From assembly GCA_946902875.1 (NCBI GenBank), contig OX336344.1, forward strand, positions 23,953,791-24,017,790: a DNA stretch of 64,000 bases, read 5' to 3'. Shown here one piece after another: positions 9,645-20,777 of this stretch (position 1 is its first letter; each line of letters begins with the position of its first letter). The translations under genes and the position numbers were made by a program. This DNA comes from Nematopogon swammerdamellus (taxonomy: Eukaryota; Arthropoda; Insecta; Lepidoptera; Adelidae). The notes beneath the pieces were generated by a model, which was given only the letters and a program-made list of their open reading frames with translations, did not search any database and was not told where the DNA came from.

Positions 9645-10222
9645 TATCGACCCTATCAACCACTGAACTTTGAGCCTCACTATGCCGCGAATCTCTACTC
9701 TTCCAGTCCTTAACATAGCTCTCGTGCTCCGTGCTGTCGAGGGATGCGTACTTTGGAGGAAATATAGGGGCAGGGAGTGCGTTCTACATTTTCCCGGTTC
9801 TATGAATAAAAGACCTACAGAACCGGTTGGTGCGTATCCGTGGTAGGTCAATTGAATAGGGATGCATCCCCTGCCCTGTACGCGTAATGCGGAGGTGGAA
9901 TGGGGACGGCGGAATCGCATTAAACAGCTCCTCCGAACCTCCCCATGAAATAGATGATAGAACACACTTAGGGAGCCGACGTCCCTAAGGAGTTGCAGTC
10001 CCGGACGCCAAAGGGTCACCTACCATTCGCACGGCACGACGCTGGATTGAGTCTGGCGGCGCAAGCTGGTATTTAGCTGAGCCATCCCACAAGTGCGAGC
10101 AGTACTCCAAGCAGGACCTAACCTGTGTTTTGTACAAGGTCAGTTTTTGGCCCGGAGTGAAGTACCGTCGCACCTTGTTCAGTACGCCCAGCTTTTTTGA
10201 GGCCAGCTTGGCCTTGCCTTCA
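9645..10222 (-). pseudogene. Second LINE fragment of the same family
   Basis: Minus-strand frames carry RRYFTPGQKLTLYKTQ, RSCLEYCSHLWDGSAKYQL and RRAVRMVGDP (10173-9985), then, after a frame change, DVGSLSVFYHLFHGEVRRS. This is the region downstream of the RT core, matching the copy at 58293-58916. Its 5' side is cut at the short GGCCAGCTTGGCCTTGCC segment, where the 34-bp satellite begins. Confidence 0.8.
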
Positions 10223-11883
10223 GAGAGCCGCTACGCCGCCCGTACTGCTACCATCGTCGTAAAGCCGCTAAGCCGCCGGTAATCTTACCGTCGTAGAGCC
10301 GCTACGCCTCCGGTACTCTTACTGTACTAATACTGTTTTAACATTGAAAATGTTTTTAAGATCGCTTCGGTATATAGCCCCCCGTTTTTGGTGCTACGGA
10401 GTTGAGGGCTTTAAAGACGCGTATCAGCTACAGCTCTAAGATGGTGCACGTTTTTTTCGAAAAAGTAAAAAAATATATATATTTTTAAATTGCAAAAATG
10501 TAAAAAGAGGCCAGTTTGGCCTTGCCCTCAGAGAGCCGCTACGCCTCGTAGAGCCGCTACGCCGCGGGTACTCTTACCGTTGTAGAGCCGCTACGCCGCC
10601 GGTACTCTTACCGTCGGAGATCCGATACGCCGCCGGTACTCCTACCGTCGTAGAGCCGCTACGCCGCCGGTACTTACCGTCGTAGAGCCGCTACGCCGCC
10701 GGTACTCCTGCCGTTGTAAAGCCGCTACGCCGCCGGTATTCTTACCGTCGGAGAGCCGCTACGCCGCCCGTACTCCTACCGTCGTAGAGCCGCTACGCCG
10801 CCGGTACTCCTACCGTCGTAGAGCCGCTACGCCGCGGGTACTCTTACCGTTGTAGAGCCGCTACGCCGCCGGTACTCCTACCGTCGTAGAGCCGCTACGC
10901 CGCCGGTACTCCTACCGTCGTAGAGCCGCTACGCCGCGGGTACTCTTACCGTTGTAGAGCCGCTACGCCGCCGGTACTCCTACCGTCGTAGAGCCGCTAC
11001 GCCGCCGGTACTCCTACCGTCGTAGAGCCGCTACGCCTCCGGTACTCTTACTGTACTAATACTGTTTTAACATTGAAAATGTTTTTAAGATCGCTTCGGT
11101 ATATAGCCCCCCGTTTTTGGTGCTACGGAGTTGAGGGCTTTAAAGACACGTACCAGCTACAGCTATAAGATGGTGCACGTTTTTTTCGAAAAAGTAAAAA
11201 AATATATATATTTTTTAATTGCAAAAATGTAAAAAGAGGCCAGATTGGCCTTGCCCTCAGAGAGCCGCTACGCCTCGTAGAGCCGCTACGCCGCCCGTAC
11301 TCCTACCGTCGTAGAGCCGCTACGCCGCCGGTACTCCTACCGTCATAGAGCCGCTACGCCGCGGGTACTCTTACCGTTGTAGAGCCGCTACGCCACCGGT
11401 ACTCCTACCGTCGTAGAGCCGCTACGGCGCGGGTACTCTTACCGTTGTAGAGCCGCTACGCCGCCGGTACTCCTACCGTCGTAGAGCCGCTACGCCGCGG
11501 GTACTCTTACCGTTGTAGAGCCGCTACGCCGCCGGTACTCCTACCGTCGTAGAGCCGCTACGCCGCCGGTACTCCTACCGTCGTAGAGCCGCTACGGCGC
11601 GGGACTCTTACCGTTGTAGAGCCGCTACGCCGCCGGTACTCCTACCGTCGTAGAGCCGCTACGCCGCCGGTACTCCTACCGTCGTAGAGCCGCTACGCCG
11701 ACGGTACTCCTACCGTCGTAGAGCCGCTACGCCGCCGGTACTCCTACCGTCGTAGAGCCGCTACGCCGCGGGTACTCTTACCGTTGTAGAGTCGCTACGC
11801 CACCGGTACTCCTACCGTCGTAGAGCCGCTACGCCGCCGGTACTCCTACCGTCGTAGAGCCGCTACGCCGCCGGTCCTCTTAC
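10223..11883. repeat. 34-bp satellite, block 2, organised in a 729-bp higher-order repeat
   Basis: The same 34-bp unit as at 7430 is interrupted by near-identical non-satellite spacers at 10323-10530 and 11052-11260, exactly 729 bp apart; a third, diverged spacer starts at 11884. Each of the first two spacers ends with the same short LINE-derived stub (GAGGCCAG.TTGGCCTTGCC) before satellite resumes. The original LINE/satellite junction is at 10200-10226. Confidence 0.9.
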
Positions 11884-12394
11884 TGTACTAATACTGTTTT
11901 AACATTGAAAATGTTTTTTCGATCGCTTCAGTATAGCACCCCATTTTCGCTAAGAGTGTGAAATCGTCCTGGTGTCGCGAGTTTTGGTGCTACGCAAGTG
12001 GTTGAGGACTATAAAGACGCGTATCAGCTAGGGCTAAAAGATGGTGCATGTTTTTTTTCGAAAAAGGAAAAAAAAAAATTTTTATTGCAAAAATGTGAAA
12101 AAAAAAATTTTTTTTTCGAACTACATCTCTTATATCTCAAAGACAAAGTGTGATATCGAAAAATAAAAAAAAACTGTTTATATTTGGACTTTGGGCTATA
12201 TTAAAAAAAAGCATTCGTCTATCGATGATGGTTCGTGCTGTAGGTGGTCCCTCAATTTCGCTGAGAGTGTGAAATCGACTTTTGGAAGTTCAACAGCGTA
12301 GAGAGCGAGGAGTAATATCCGAATGTACGAAATAAATTGTGAAAAATCAAATCACGGCTCTGCAGATCCTCGGGTGGCTTTGTTAGTTTGTTAG
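11884..12394. other. AT-rich spacer-derived sequence
   Basis: Starts as a diverged copy of the satellite spacer (TACTGTTTTAACATTGAAAA) and continues into A/T-rich DNA. A related segment is at 59925-60010, so the spacer belongs to a dispersed repeat. No gene. Confidence 0.6.
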
Positions 12395-12690
12395 TTGGGT
12401 TCTGATGATGGAGTAATAGGATCTCCTAAACTACAAATGATAAACCCATCGTGTTTGTGCCCATTGGATTATTCTTCGCAAGTACTCTTGTCATATGTCG
12501 TTTCCAGGGTCCTGATGATGGAGCCAGAAGGAAGCCATAGGTACTCCTAAACTAAAAATGATAAATCCACCATGTTTGGGCTCGTTGGATTTGTCTTCGC
12601 AAGTACTCTAGTCATATATGATTTCCAGTGTCCGGATGATAGAGCCGGAGGGAAGCCATAAGAACTCCTAAACTACATTTGTCTTCACAA
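12395..12690 (+). repeat. Short tandem array, about 114-121 bp period
   Basis: Three diverged units begin with TCCTGATGATGGAG-like sequence (about 12397, 12511 and 12631) and share GGAAGCCATA, CTCCTAAACTA and CGCAAGTACTCT. Non-coding. Confidence 0.75.
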
Positions 12691-12949
12691 GTATATAGAT
12701 GTGTCACAAGTATACGACCCGCGCTACGCGACGCATCTTCTAACCTAACCTGTATTATATTTTTATATTTCATATTTATTAATTTGTTACTTTAGTTAGA
12801 CATAATGTAAATCTTTAAATCTTTTTCTGTCTAAATTTTGGTTTCCATTTTTAAAGCTGCTTGTGTTTTCGAAAAATAAAAAAATATATATAATTGTAAT
12901 ACTTTTTTTTATTTTGTAGAGTTCATTTTCAATTTACCTCGAAGGTCGT

Positions 12950-13860
12950 GTAATGCACGAGATCTGTGATTTTTTTAAAACTTTTTGCCTGAGACGACCC
13001 AACCGAGCTTCCGCCACGCGCGGACCCTACTCCAGCGGCGCGGCTACCCGCACGGCTGGAGGCACCGTGCCGGCATCACCACCGCCGCCGCTCGGCGCCC
13101 CCGGTACTATTCCACCCAAGACTTCCGTGGTGACAGTAGCGGCTGCAGACCACCCAGGACGCGACCCGCGTGATGGAGAGTAGGCTCTGTAGCGGCGGCC
13201 GGCCGCCGCCGCCGCCGCGCTCGACTTCGACGCCGCCGCCGCCACCGCTCGCCCGCAGCAGCACTGCCTCCGCCCACGCCGTCGCCCGGGCTCCCCGTAC
13301 CCGGGTCGGCCAATACAAGAGCCGCCTTTGTTTTCGGACACCACACGCACACCCCACCACCCAGCTCCACGCCGCCGGTGCATTTCATCGACGGCGAACA
13401 TGGAGCGATGACGTCGGCCGAGCCACAACAACTACGGCGAGGGCGACGTCCACCATCGGCCAGCTTGGGGTCATCGGGACCTCGCGTCCCGTCTAGTGCC
13501 CCCGCTACCGGCGGTGCAGTGCAAACAGGCGACGCGCGCGCGATAAAGAAGACTTTTAAAAAGCAGCGACGTCGCCGTGCAGTCCGGCGGACACGGAGCT
13601 CTCCGAGATGGGGGTGGCGGTGGCCTACGTGTCTAGTACCACCACCCATCGCTCGAAGCTTGCCTCGCGTCTTCTCGGAGAGCTCCGTAGCCACGGCCTG
13701 CACCCGCCGCGCCGGCGCGCTTGGAGGCTTGTCTCCCGCCGCCGGCCGGCGATATTACCGTTTTTAATGTTTGTATTAATTTTATGTATTTTTATTACTT
13801 TTGTATAATATATGTAAAATTAATATAAAATTTTAAAATGTGAAATAAAGGGGAATAATA
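12950..13860 (+). mobile_element. Internally deleted R4/Dong-like element
   Basis: GC-rich 5' part resembling the amino-terminal coding region of the LINE at 30414: GGCGAGGACGACGTCCACCA-like sequence at 13434 and the encoded RGRRPP..ASLGSSGPR..SSAPATGG parallel RGRRPPPARLGPSGSRTPPT of the larger copy. The 3' end (13734-13850: CCCGCCGCCGG..., TTTGTATTAATTTTA, TATGTAAAATTAATATAAAA) matches the larger copy's 3' UTR at 34285-34370. The reverse transcriptase and endonuclease are absent, so it would depend on a full element in trans. Confidence 0.6.
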
Positions 13861-14825
13861 CAAAGGAACGCTGCAAACGAGTAAGTAGCTTCGATAATAC
13901 GTGATCATTGAATATGGAAAATGTACTATTGTGTATACCTGCGTCGCTTTTCTTAAATCGTTACTGTGTAACTTTATATATTGATCGTATATCATATTTT
14001 CTGAATATTTAAATAAAGTACAGACTACTTAGTCAAATGAAACGTCGCGTCGTGCGATGCGACCGCGTGGTTAGCCTGCTCGACCCGCCGCCGCCGCCGG
14101 GGCTACCTATAGAATGCCTTTGCTCCGGTGCTGGTGGATATTCTGTGTCTGCGTGTGTCCGCGCCTCCTTCCCCACCCGCACCCCCTTCCTACCCGCGCC
14201 AGCTAAATACCAAACATTTTGTCATGAACATTCCAAAAGCGGCCAAAATACTTGCGCCGCGTCCTCGCTCAGTCCGCTGTAGTCGGGTGGATGCCGAGTT
14301 GTGCTTCTCCCTCGCTCCGCGCCGGAGTGCCGGAGTGCGTGGGTAGCGCGCGGAGGGCGCGGCCGGCGCGCCGCTATCTTGTGAAGCTCACTAGAGGAGC
14401 TCACCAGTACACATTTTATTTTATTGTATTTATTAAGGAGAAAAACAGAGCCATGTAGTGCATTGATTCCAAAAGAGAAACAGAAAGTATACACATAACA
14501 TGTCGCCGCTACGCTTCCCTGTGGAACACGTTTTTACATAAACAATCAATTGATTAAAAAATACATATTCGATAGTTGTGACAGGTGATGATAGAATAGA
14601 CGAGAGGGTGTACACTATACGTAATAATATGTGATGACTTACCTTCCTACCCATCCAGCAGGTTACCGACTATGTTTTTATAGGAATGGGCTGAATATAT
14701 CAGTCGAAACCAGTTTCTTATTGAGAGTTCTGAGCTCGTTTGATATGCAATGTTTTTTTTTTATAGGCTACCGGCACGGGTGGCCGTGCCTAAAAGTTCA
14801 AAGAACGTATGTTAAGAAAACAGAA
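13861..14825. other. No recognised gene
   Basis: AT-rich flanks around a GC-richer segment at 14040-14400. Several short frames overlap there but none resembles a known protein or has conserved features. A poly-T run at 14752 marks the edge of the LINE piece that follows. Confidence 0.4.
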
Positions 14826-15085
14826 TGATGATTTTCAAACAAGGAGTTGGGTCCGCCCACGGCCCACATCACGACGTTATCCTTGAGCGGGTCTCTTTTG
14901 AGAACCGTACCAAGATTTAGATACTTAGGTCATATTCTGACGGATAAGCTGAAAGCGCGCTGTATGCGAGGACCTGGAGAGGCAGCGCTTCAGCGTCCTG
15001 TGCTGGCGATGAAGAGCAACATGCTGACTAGACGATTCCGGTTTTGTTGCGTGCAAGTGAAGCTGGCGATGTTCCGTGCCAGTAG
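14826..15085 (+). pseudogene. LINE reverse-transcriptase fragment (thumb region)
   Basis: Plus-strand frame with FRYLGHILTDKL and, further on, SNMLTRRFRFCCVQVKLAMFRA, matching the segment just after the RT catalytic core in many insect LINEs (FKYLG...NMLARRF...VK..LFRAYC). Frame breaks precede it. It ends at the palindrome at 15086. Family not assigned. Confidence 0.65.
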
Positions 15086-15127
15086 GCTGCGTGTACTGGA
15101 ACCAGCTGTGGTTCCAGTACACGCAGC
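15086..15127. repeat. Perfect 19-bp-arm palindrome
   Basis: Arms GCTGCGTGTACTGGAACCA (15086-15104) and its exact reverse complement (15109-15127) are separated by the 4-nt loop GCTG. Confidence 0.97.
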
Positions 15128-15270
15128 GAGCGAGGACATAATTCTTTGTGGTGTAACGTCGTGTTTTGGTCAAAGCAATTTATCTTTATTTTTGTGTAAT
15201 CGAGTCGATATGTCAAAGCGACATGGATTTTAGTCCCATCAGAGTGCGACAGCGCGCTCGGTGGGGGATA

Positions 15271-15440
15271 TACAGGATGTTCGGCACATCGACCGACCAA
15301 AATTTTTTGTAGGTAAGTGGGGTCATTTGCAAAGTGTTGACAAAAGTTCTGACAAAAGTTATCATGGGTCAAAACGATGCAAATAACCCCACTTACCTAC
15401 AAAAAAAAAATTTGTCTGTCGATGTGCCGAACATCCTGTA
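15271..15440. mobile_element. Short MITE with ~55-bp terminal inverted repeats and TA target site
   Basis: CAGGATGTTCGGCACATCGA at 15273 and its reverse complement ending at 15438 form the outer parts of ~55-bp inverted repeats that continue to GTAGGTAAGTGGGGT. TA lies at both edges. The ~166-bp element has no coding capacity. A TA duplication and CAGG-like ends fit a non-autonomous Tc1/mariner element. Confidence 0.82.
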
Positions 15441-16506
15441 TATTTAGGGAGCGTCGGCTGGGACGTACTTCGAGCGAGACAGCTTCTTATGTATAATGTT
15501 TGTAGCTTCGTGGGGAGGCTTCGTGCTTCGTGGAGAGGATTGATGGTGCGGGCCCGACGCTGAGCAGCAGAGCACGGCAAGGAAGAGGCCACGGCTTGAG
15601 GAGCGTGGGAGGTCCTGCCTGGCCTGACGCTCTGCGTCGGTGAACCTGCGCGTCGTGTCATCAGTGAGGACATTCAGGAGCTCGTAGTGCTTCGGAAGGC
15701 GGCAACGAGATCTCCGGAGCGCCAAGCTAACTCAATCCCTGGTGACACGACTCGGTAGATGTGCAGTCCTAGTAGGTAGGTTTTCTTTCGGTAGGGAGTC
15801 GCCACGATCGTGTGGTTAGCGATCTACAAATTTTATGAACATTAATTAGCCCTGAGAGCATCTTTAATATTATTATGTGTAATACCTTTACGTAACATGT
15901 GTATGTAAAAAATTCTTCCGTAAAAGATCTTTTAATAAACTTTTATTTTGTACAAGTTGTTTTCCTAAAAGAATCGCGTTCTAGTCTCATGCCACTCATT
16001 CCACCTAGTGCCCTTCAGGAAGCAGCCCTTACAGTGGGTATAGTACAACAATGCATTTCGTTGCATGTTGAGACTGCATAGTGTATCTAGCGTGTTCGCC
16101 GAGCACCACCTTGACTATTTAGCGCCACAATGCGGAAGCGGCGCGGCGAGCGTAGTTTCTGGAGCGTAATGAAAAATCAGAGAATAAAATAATAATAATA
16201 AAGTTATTGTGGACGCAAAACATTCGTAAAGGATTATTTTTAACATTCAATTGCTTTTATTTAATCCTAAATTCTTTTCATAATTTGTTTTTGTCTGTTC
16301 AATTGTTCTTAATGTTTTCAATTGTGTTTTATTCATTGCTGTGTGTTCGGGATAAATCGACCAAAGGCCGCTTGGTTGCTCACGATACAATGCGGCGCTG
16401 TCCTCGTCGTCTCGGCGGTCCCCCGATGACGCGTGCACGAGTGGTAGACGGTGCATGAGTACGGCGTCCGTCGGCGCAGCACGAACTGTCGGTGGTTAGC
16501 GCGCGG
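15441..16506. other. No recognised gene
   Basis: A moderately GC-rich part at 15450-15740 holds overlapping short frames of no recognisable family. The remainder is AT-rich. Confidence 0.4.
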
Positions 16507-16527
16507 CGAGAGAGAGAGAGAGAGAGA
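16507..16527 (+). repeat. (GA)n microsatellite
   Basis: About ten uninterrupted GA dinucleotides. Confidence 0.95.
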
Positions 16528-16847
16528 TTGGAACGTCCGATACCTCGTATTCAACAATTACAACAGTTACAACAATCAACGGCGATTTCGAAGCAATGGC
16601 GGCCAGCGGGGCTTCGCCTTCAATCTGGCGTTTTGATTGACCGCAAACTAGCGTGCGTTCGCGACGAGAGCTGACAAGACTGACTTGCGACGGGAACGGA
16701 TAGCAGTCGCAACAACTTTAGACGACAGCGGGCGCGACCGTCGCGCATTTGTACCAACTGCGCGGCGATGCAAGAGCAGTTGGATCTATTGATTTCAAAC
16801 AATCTGTTTCAAACAAGCCCCCGTCCCGGACAGCCTTCGGATGTCCG

Positions 16848-18508
16848 TCAATCCAGTGGCAGCCGGGAGAGGGTGACGATTGCTCGTTTCAGAACAGAGT
16901 CACCCACAAGGACTTCAGTAAGTCGCGAGACTCCGTTAGCACCCGGGAACAAATTTACAATCCGCCACCATTTAAGTGGAGGCAAGTTGGGCTCCTTGAC
17001 CAGCACCAAGTCCCGGGGTAATTTCAGGTCAATTGGGTCGGACGTGATGGGGCAAAAGGGACGTGAATTGAGGACGGCCTCAATCTTAGTGAACAAAGTG
17101 TAGAGCTCCTCAAAGGTGAGGAGAGTCCAACGATACGATCCGCCGCAAGTGAGTCTTGGCTACCTTAACACATACTTCAAAATGCCCCCCCCCCCCCCCC
17201 CCCCCCCGATGTGGACAGTAAAGCGGGCTAAAGCGCCTGGTGATTTCACGTTGAGAGAGTGCAGTTCCGATAGCTACATTATTCTCCTTCAAAATATTAT
17301 TAACCTCCTTCAAATTCGAGTTGGCACCTCGGTAATTGGTTTCACAATCCGATCGTATCAGGCAGGGTAGGCCCCGCCTGAATGCAAACCGGTCCAAAGT
17401 CGACACAAAGGCCTCGGTGGTGAGCGCCGAGACCAATTAAAAATGCACCGCCTTGGTGGAGAGGCAAACAAAGACACACAGATAGGCCTTGGTGGCCCTA
17501 GCGTTGCGATGCGTTGAAGATTTTACCATGAAGGGTCCGGCATATTCTGTGCCGACACCACAGAAGGGCCGAGACTCAGTGACACGATCTGCCGGAAGGT
17601 CACCCATTAGGGGTTGCATGGTAACGGCCTTCAGCCGGTAACAAAACAGGCAACGAAACACCACGGTGCGAATGACTCTCCGCGCAGACAAAATCCAAAA
17701 TTGACGCTGGAGAATGGCCAAGAGCGCAGTGCAGCCAGCGTGTGCATTTTTCGCGTGTCGGTCCTCGATCAAAAACCAAGTGTCCGTTCTTGGGAAACAA
17801 CAGAGGGTGCCGAGCCCTAAAGTCCAAGGCGGAGTTTGCCAGACGTCCGCCAACGCGGAGCAATCGCAACCCGTCCTGGAAGGGGTTGAGACGAGCAATG
17901 GCCCCCTTCAATTTGGCGCGACCAGCGCGAATGGTCTCCAATTCCAAGTCAAATTGGTCGGGAATTCCTAACAAAGCGACGAATCCAACAAGTAACGGCT
18001 AACAATTTATCCAGTGAGCTGTACCGTTTCAGAAGGAAGTCAACGTCAACAGTAAGCACACTCTCAATGGCAAGGACTCTAACTCTGCAGGGGTTCCGTA
18101 CTCGCCCTTTGGCCAGGCGGCCAACAACGTTCCGATTTGGTCAACCATGTTAGACCCCACCAGAGCGAATGGTTTAACAGCTCGGAAGCCTCGCAGCCGC
18201 GAGAGGCGCAATCGGCGGGGTTCAAGGCACCCGGTACGTGTCTCCAAATCAAGGAGGCCGCAAAGCTCTGTATCTTGGAGACACGATTGGCCACAGAAAT
18301 CACCAACGTGTGCACCGAAGTTTTCAACCAAGTCAACACAATTTGGCTATCGGTCCATGCGAACACCTTATCAATCTGCAATGTAAGTCCCAGTGTGTCG
18401 CTCACATGGTTGAGCAGCCGCGTCAGGAGTGCAGCCTCGCTCGACTCCAATTTAGGGATGGTGAGGCGAGTGCAAAGAGGGGCCACTTGCTCTTGGCCTG
18501 TTAACCTG
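16848..18508 (-). pseudogene. BEL/Pao retrotransposon pol fragment (RNase H - integrase)
   Basis: Consecutive minus-strand frames give the BEL/Pao order. RNase H comes first (18486-18079: LTIPKLESSEAALLTRLL, FAWTDSQIVLTWL, WRHVPGALNPADCASRG). The integrase zinc-binding region follows (17974-17600: HAGCTALLAILQRQFW). The integrase core comes next (17898-17437: SRPFCGVGTEYAGPF, KAYLCVFVCLSTKAVHF, then LIRSDCETNYRGA). The carboxy-terminal segment is at 17096-16848, with VLNSRPFCPI and WRIVNLFPG. Frame changes separate the pieces and a 23-nt poly-C run (17185-17207) interrupts the integrase. No protease, gag or LTRs were found. The RNase H end abuts the exon-3-derived array at about 18505. Confidence 0.88.
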
Positions 18509-19882
18509 GCGCCTGTAGGTGCCGGAGTCCTTGGGCTGCACGTTGTGCACGTACAGCTGCCACGTGTTGTGTCCGCTCTGTGTGACGGAGAGACGCGAGT
18601 TCTGCGTCGGCGCGTGCGAGTAGCGACTACTCACCTGGATCTTCATGGGGTCGGTGTTGACCTGGCACATGTATTTGCCGGAGTCCTTGGGCTGCACGTT
18701 GTGCACGTACAGCCGCCACGTGTTGTGTCCGCTCTGTGTGACGGAGAGACGCGAGTTCTGCGTCGGCGCGTGCGAGTAGCGACTACTCACCTAGCTCTTC
18801 ATGGGGTCGGTGTTTACCTGGCACATGTATGTGCCGGAGTCCTTGGGCTGCACGTTGTGCACGTACAGCCGCCACGTGTTGTGTCCGCTCTGTGTGACGG
18901 AGAGACGCTAGTTCTGCGTCGGCGCGTGCGAGTAGCGACTACTCACCTGGCTCTTCATGGGGTCGGGGTTGACCTGGCACATGTATGTGCCGGAGTCCTT
19001 GGGCTGCACGTTGTGTACGTATAGCCGCCACGTGTTGTGTCCGCTCTGTGTGACGGAGAGACGCGAGTTCTGCGTCAGCGCGTGCGAGTAGCGAATACTT
19101 ACCTGGCTCTTCATGGGGTCGGTGTTGACCTGGCACATGTATGTGCCGGAGTCCTTGGGCTGCACGTTGTGCACGTACAGCCGCCACGTGTTGTGTCCGC
19201 TCTGTGTGACGGAGAGACGCGAGTTTTGCGTCGGCCCGTGCGTGTAGCGACTACTCACCTGGCTCTTCATGGGGTCGGTGTTGACCTGGCACATGTATGT
19301 GCCGAAGTCCTTGGGCTGCACGTTGTGCACGTACAGACGCCACGTGTTGTGTCCGCTCTGTGTGACGGAGAGACTCGAGTTCTGCGTCAGCGCGTGCGAG
19401 TAGCGACTACTCACCTGGCTCTTCATGGGGTCGGTATTGACCTGGCACATGTTTGTGCCGGAGTCCTTGGGCTGCACGTTGTGCACGTACAGACGCCACG
19501 TGTTGTGTCCGCTCTGTGTGACGGAGAGACGCGAGTTCTGCGTCAGCGCGTGCGAGTAACGACTACTCACCTGGCTCTTCATGGGGTCGGTGTTGACCTG
19601 GCACATGTATGTGCCGGAGTCCTTGGACTGCACGTTGTGCACGTACAGACGCCACGTGTTGTGTCCGCTCTGTGTGACGGAGAGACGCGAGTTCTGCGTC
19701 AGCGCGTGCGAGTAGCGACTACTCACCTGGCTCTTCATGGGATCGGTGTTGACCTGGCACATGTATGTGCCGGAGTCCTTGGACTGCACGTTGTGCACGT
19801 ACAGACGCCACGTGTTGTGTCCGATCTGTGTGACGGAGAGACGCGAGTTCTGCGTCGGCGCGTGCGAGTAGCGAATACTCAC
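18505..19882 (-). repeat. 156-bp tandem array derived from exon 3 and its donor site
   Basis: Donor sites (GTGAGT; GTAAGT once) recur on the minus strand at 19877, 19721, 19565, 19409, 19253, 19097, 18941, 18785 and 18629, exactly 156 bp apart. The first belongs to the true exon 3. Each further unit has 33 nt of intron start (GTGAGTAGTCGC...CTGACGCAG) joined to a 123-nt copy of the last 41 codons of exon 3 (NSRLSVTQSGHNTWRLYVHN...SQ). Both parts are multiples of three, so exon 3 plus much of the array is one open frame of 400 codons. The array is broken at 18505 against BEL sequence. Confidence 0.95.
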
Positions 19883-20068
19883 CTGGCTCTTCATGGGGTC
19901 GGTGTTGACCTGGCACATGTATGTGCCGGAGTCCTTGGGCTGCACGTTGTGCACGTACAGCCGCCACGTGTTGTGCCCGTTGTGTGTGACGGAGAGACGC
20001 GAGTTCTGCGTCACCATGTGCGTGTGTATCGCCAGTATGGTCTTCGTGTCTGACTTGATCCACGCCAC
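19883..20068 (-). CDS. Exon 3 of the lachesin/DIP-like protein: second half of Ig domain 1
   Basis: Exactly 186 nt (62 codons, phase 0 at both ends), from a TTAATGTCCAG acceptor to GAGCCAG|GTGAGT. It begins VAWIKSDTKTILAIHTH, the Ig1 core tryptophan strand, and contains DSGTYMCQVNTDPMKSQ, the DxGxYxC motif with the second Ig1 cysteine followed by the TDPMKSQ sequence typical of lachesin/DIP proteins. It continues exon 2 (GNYK then VAWIK) and precedes exon 4 (MGHLSVVVPPDI). The product would act in cell-surface recognition, by family. A longer frame running upstream to 20110 is the intron read in phase and is not taken as coding. Confidence 0.92.
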
Positions 20069-20547
20069 CTGGACATTAACGTCGTAATCGCCTTTTAAAA
20101 CATTATTCAAATCAAATAAATCAAATCATTATAACATAATAAGAAAAGTGACAAGAGTGAAGCAAGAATAATCACCACTCTCTCAGCATCGGTCGCAGGA
20201 TTACTCCGTTGGATAGAGTGAGTGTACACCACCCACCGGACCAATCAAGCGGTTTACTCTCCTAGTGTATAAATACCTCCAGCCATCTCGTAACATAATG
20301 TGTCTAGGTATATTATAACTTTTCCTTACTTAGAGTTGGGTCAATATAGAATCGCAAAAATCGTATGCATGACTGGGATTCCCAGACTGGGAACCAATAG
20401 AGCCAGAGGAAATAGAGAGATCGCGAGGGCCACAGTTTCGTGCAGAAAATACCATTTAAGTACATATGGGTACATATGTAGGTTGGTCTTCGATGTATTT
20501 ACATAGTATCAGTCCGTTTGCAGGAAACCATTCCGATATTTGTCCTA
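20069..20547. other. Intron 2 next to exon 3
   Basis: AT-rich DNA with scattered motifs; no gene or well-defined repeat recognised. Confidence 0.5.
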
Positions 20548-20692
20548 CTTTGTTTATGGAAACTGACACGGTTGACTATATCACCACAACATCCGCGATG
20601 TCAGCCCATAACACCAGGTGAACTAGGTGTCATGTCAGTGCTTCGCTTCATTTCATGTCGGCTACACTGAACTGGATGGAAAACACGAATTA
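20548..20692 (-). mobile_element. Tail fragment of the tRNA/5S-headed repeat family
   Basis: Reverse complement of the family 3' end: GGAAACTGACACGGTTGACT, ATGTCAGCCCATAACACCAG and CGGCTACACTGAACTGGATG. Diverged and headless. Confidence 0.75.
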
Positions 20693-20777
20693 CTACTACA
20701 TAATTTAATTTAATTTCATTGCATGCATGTATTGCAATTTGCATGAATTTAGCAAATAAAAAATATATCCAAAAAAC

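Noticed and set aside
12395..12645. CTGATGA motifs as further hammerhead ribozymes
   Set aside because: TCCTGATGATGGAG units lack a following stem and GAAA, so they do not fit the fold.
13027..13767. GC-rich overlapping ORFs as a host gene
   Set aside because: Better explained as the 5' part of an internally deleted R4/Dong-like element, since ends match 30414-34370.
18137..20053. Plus-strand ORFs of 295 and 338 codons opposite the 156-bp array
   Set aside because: Antisense shadows of the exon-3-derived repeat; the minus strand has Ig motifs and splice sites.
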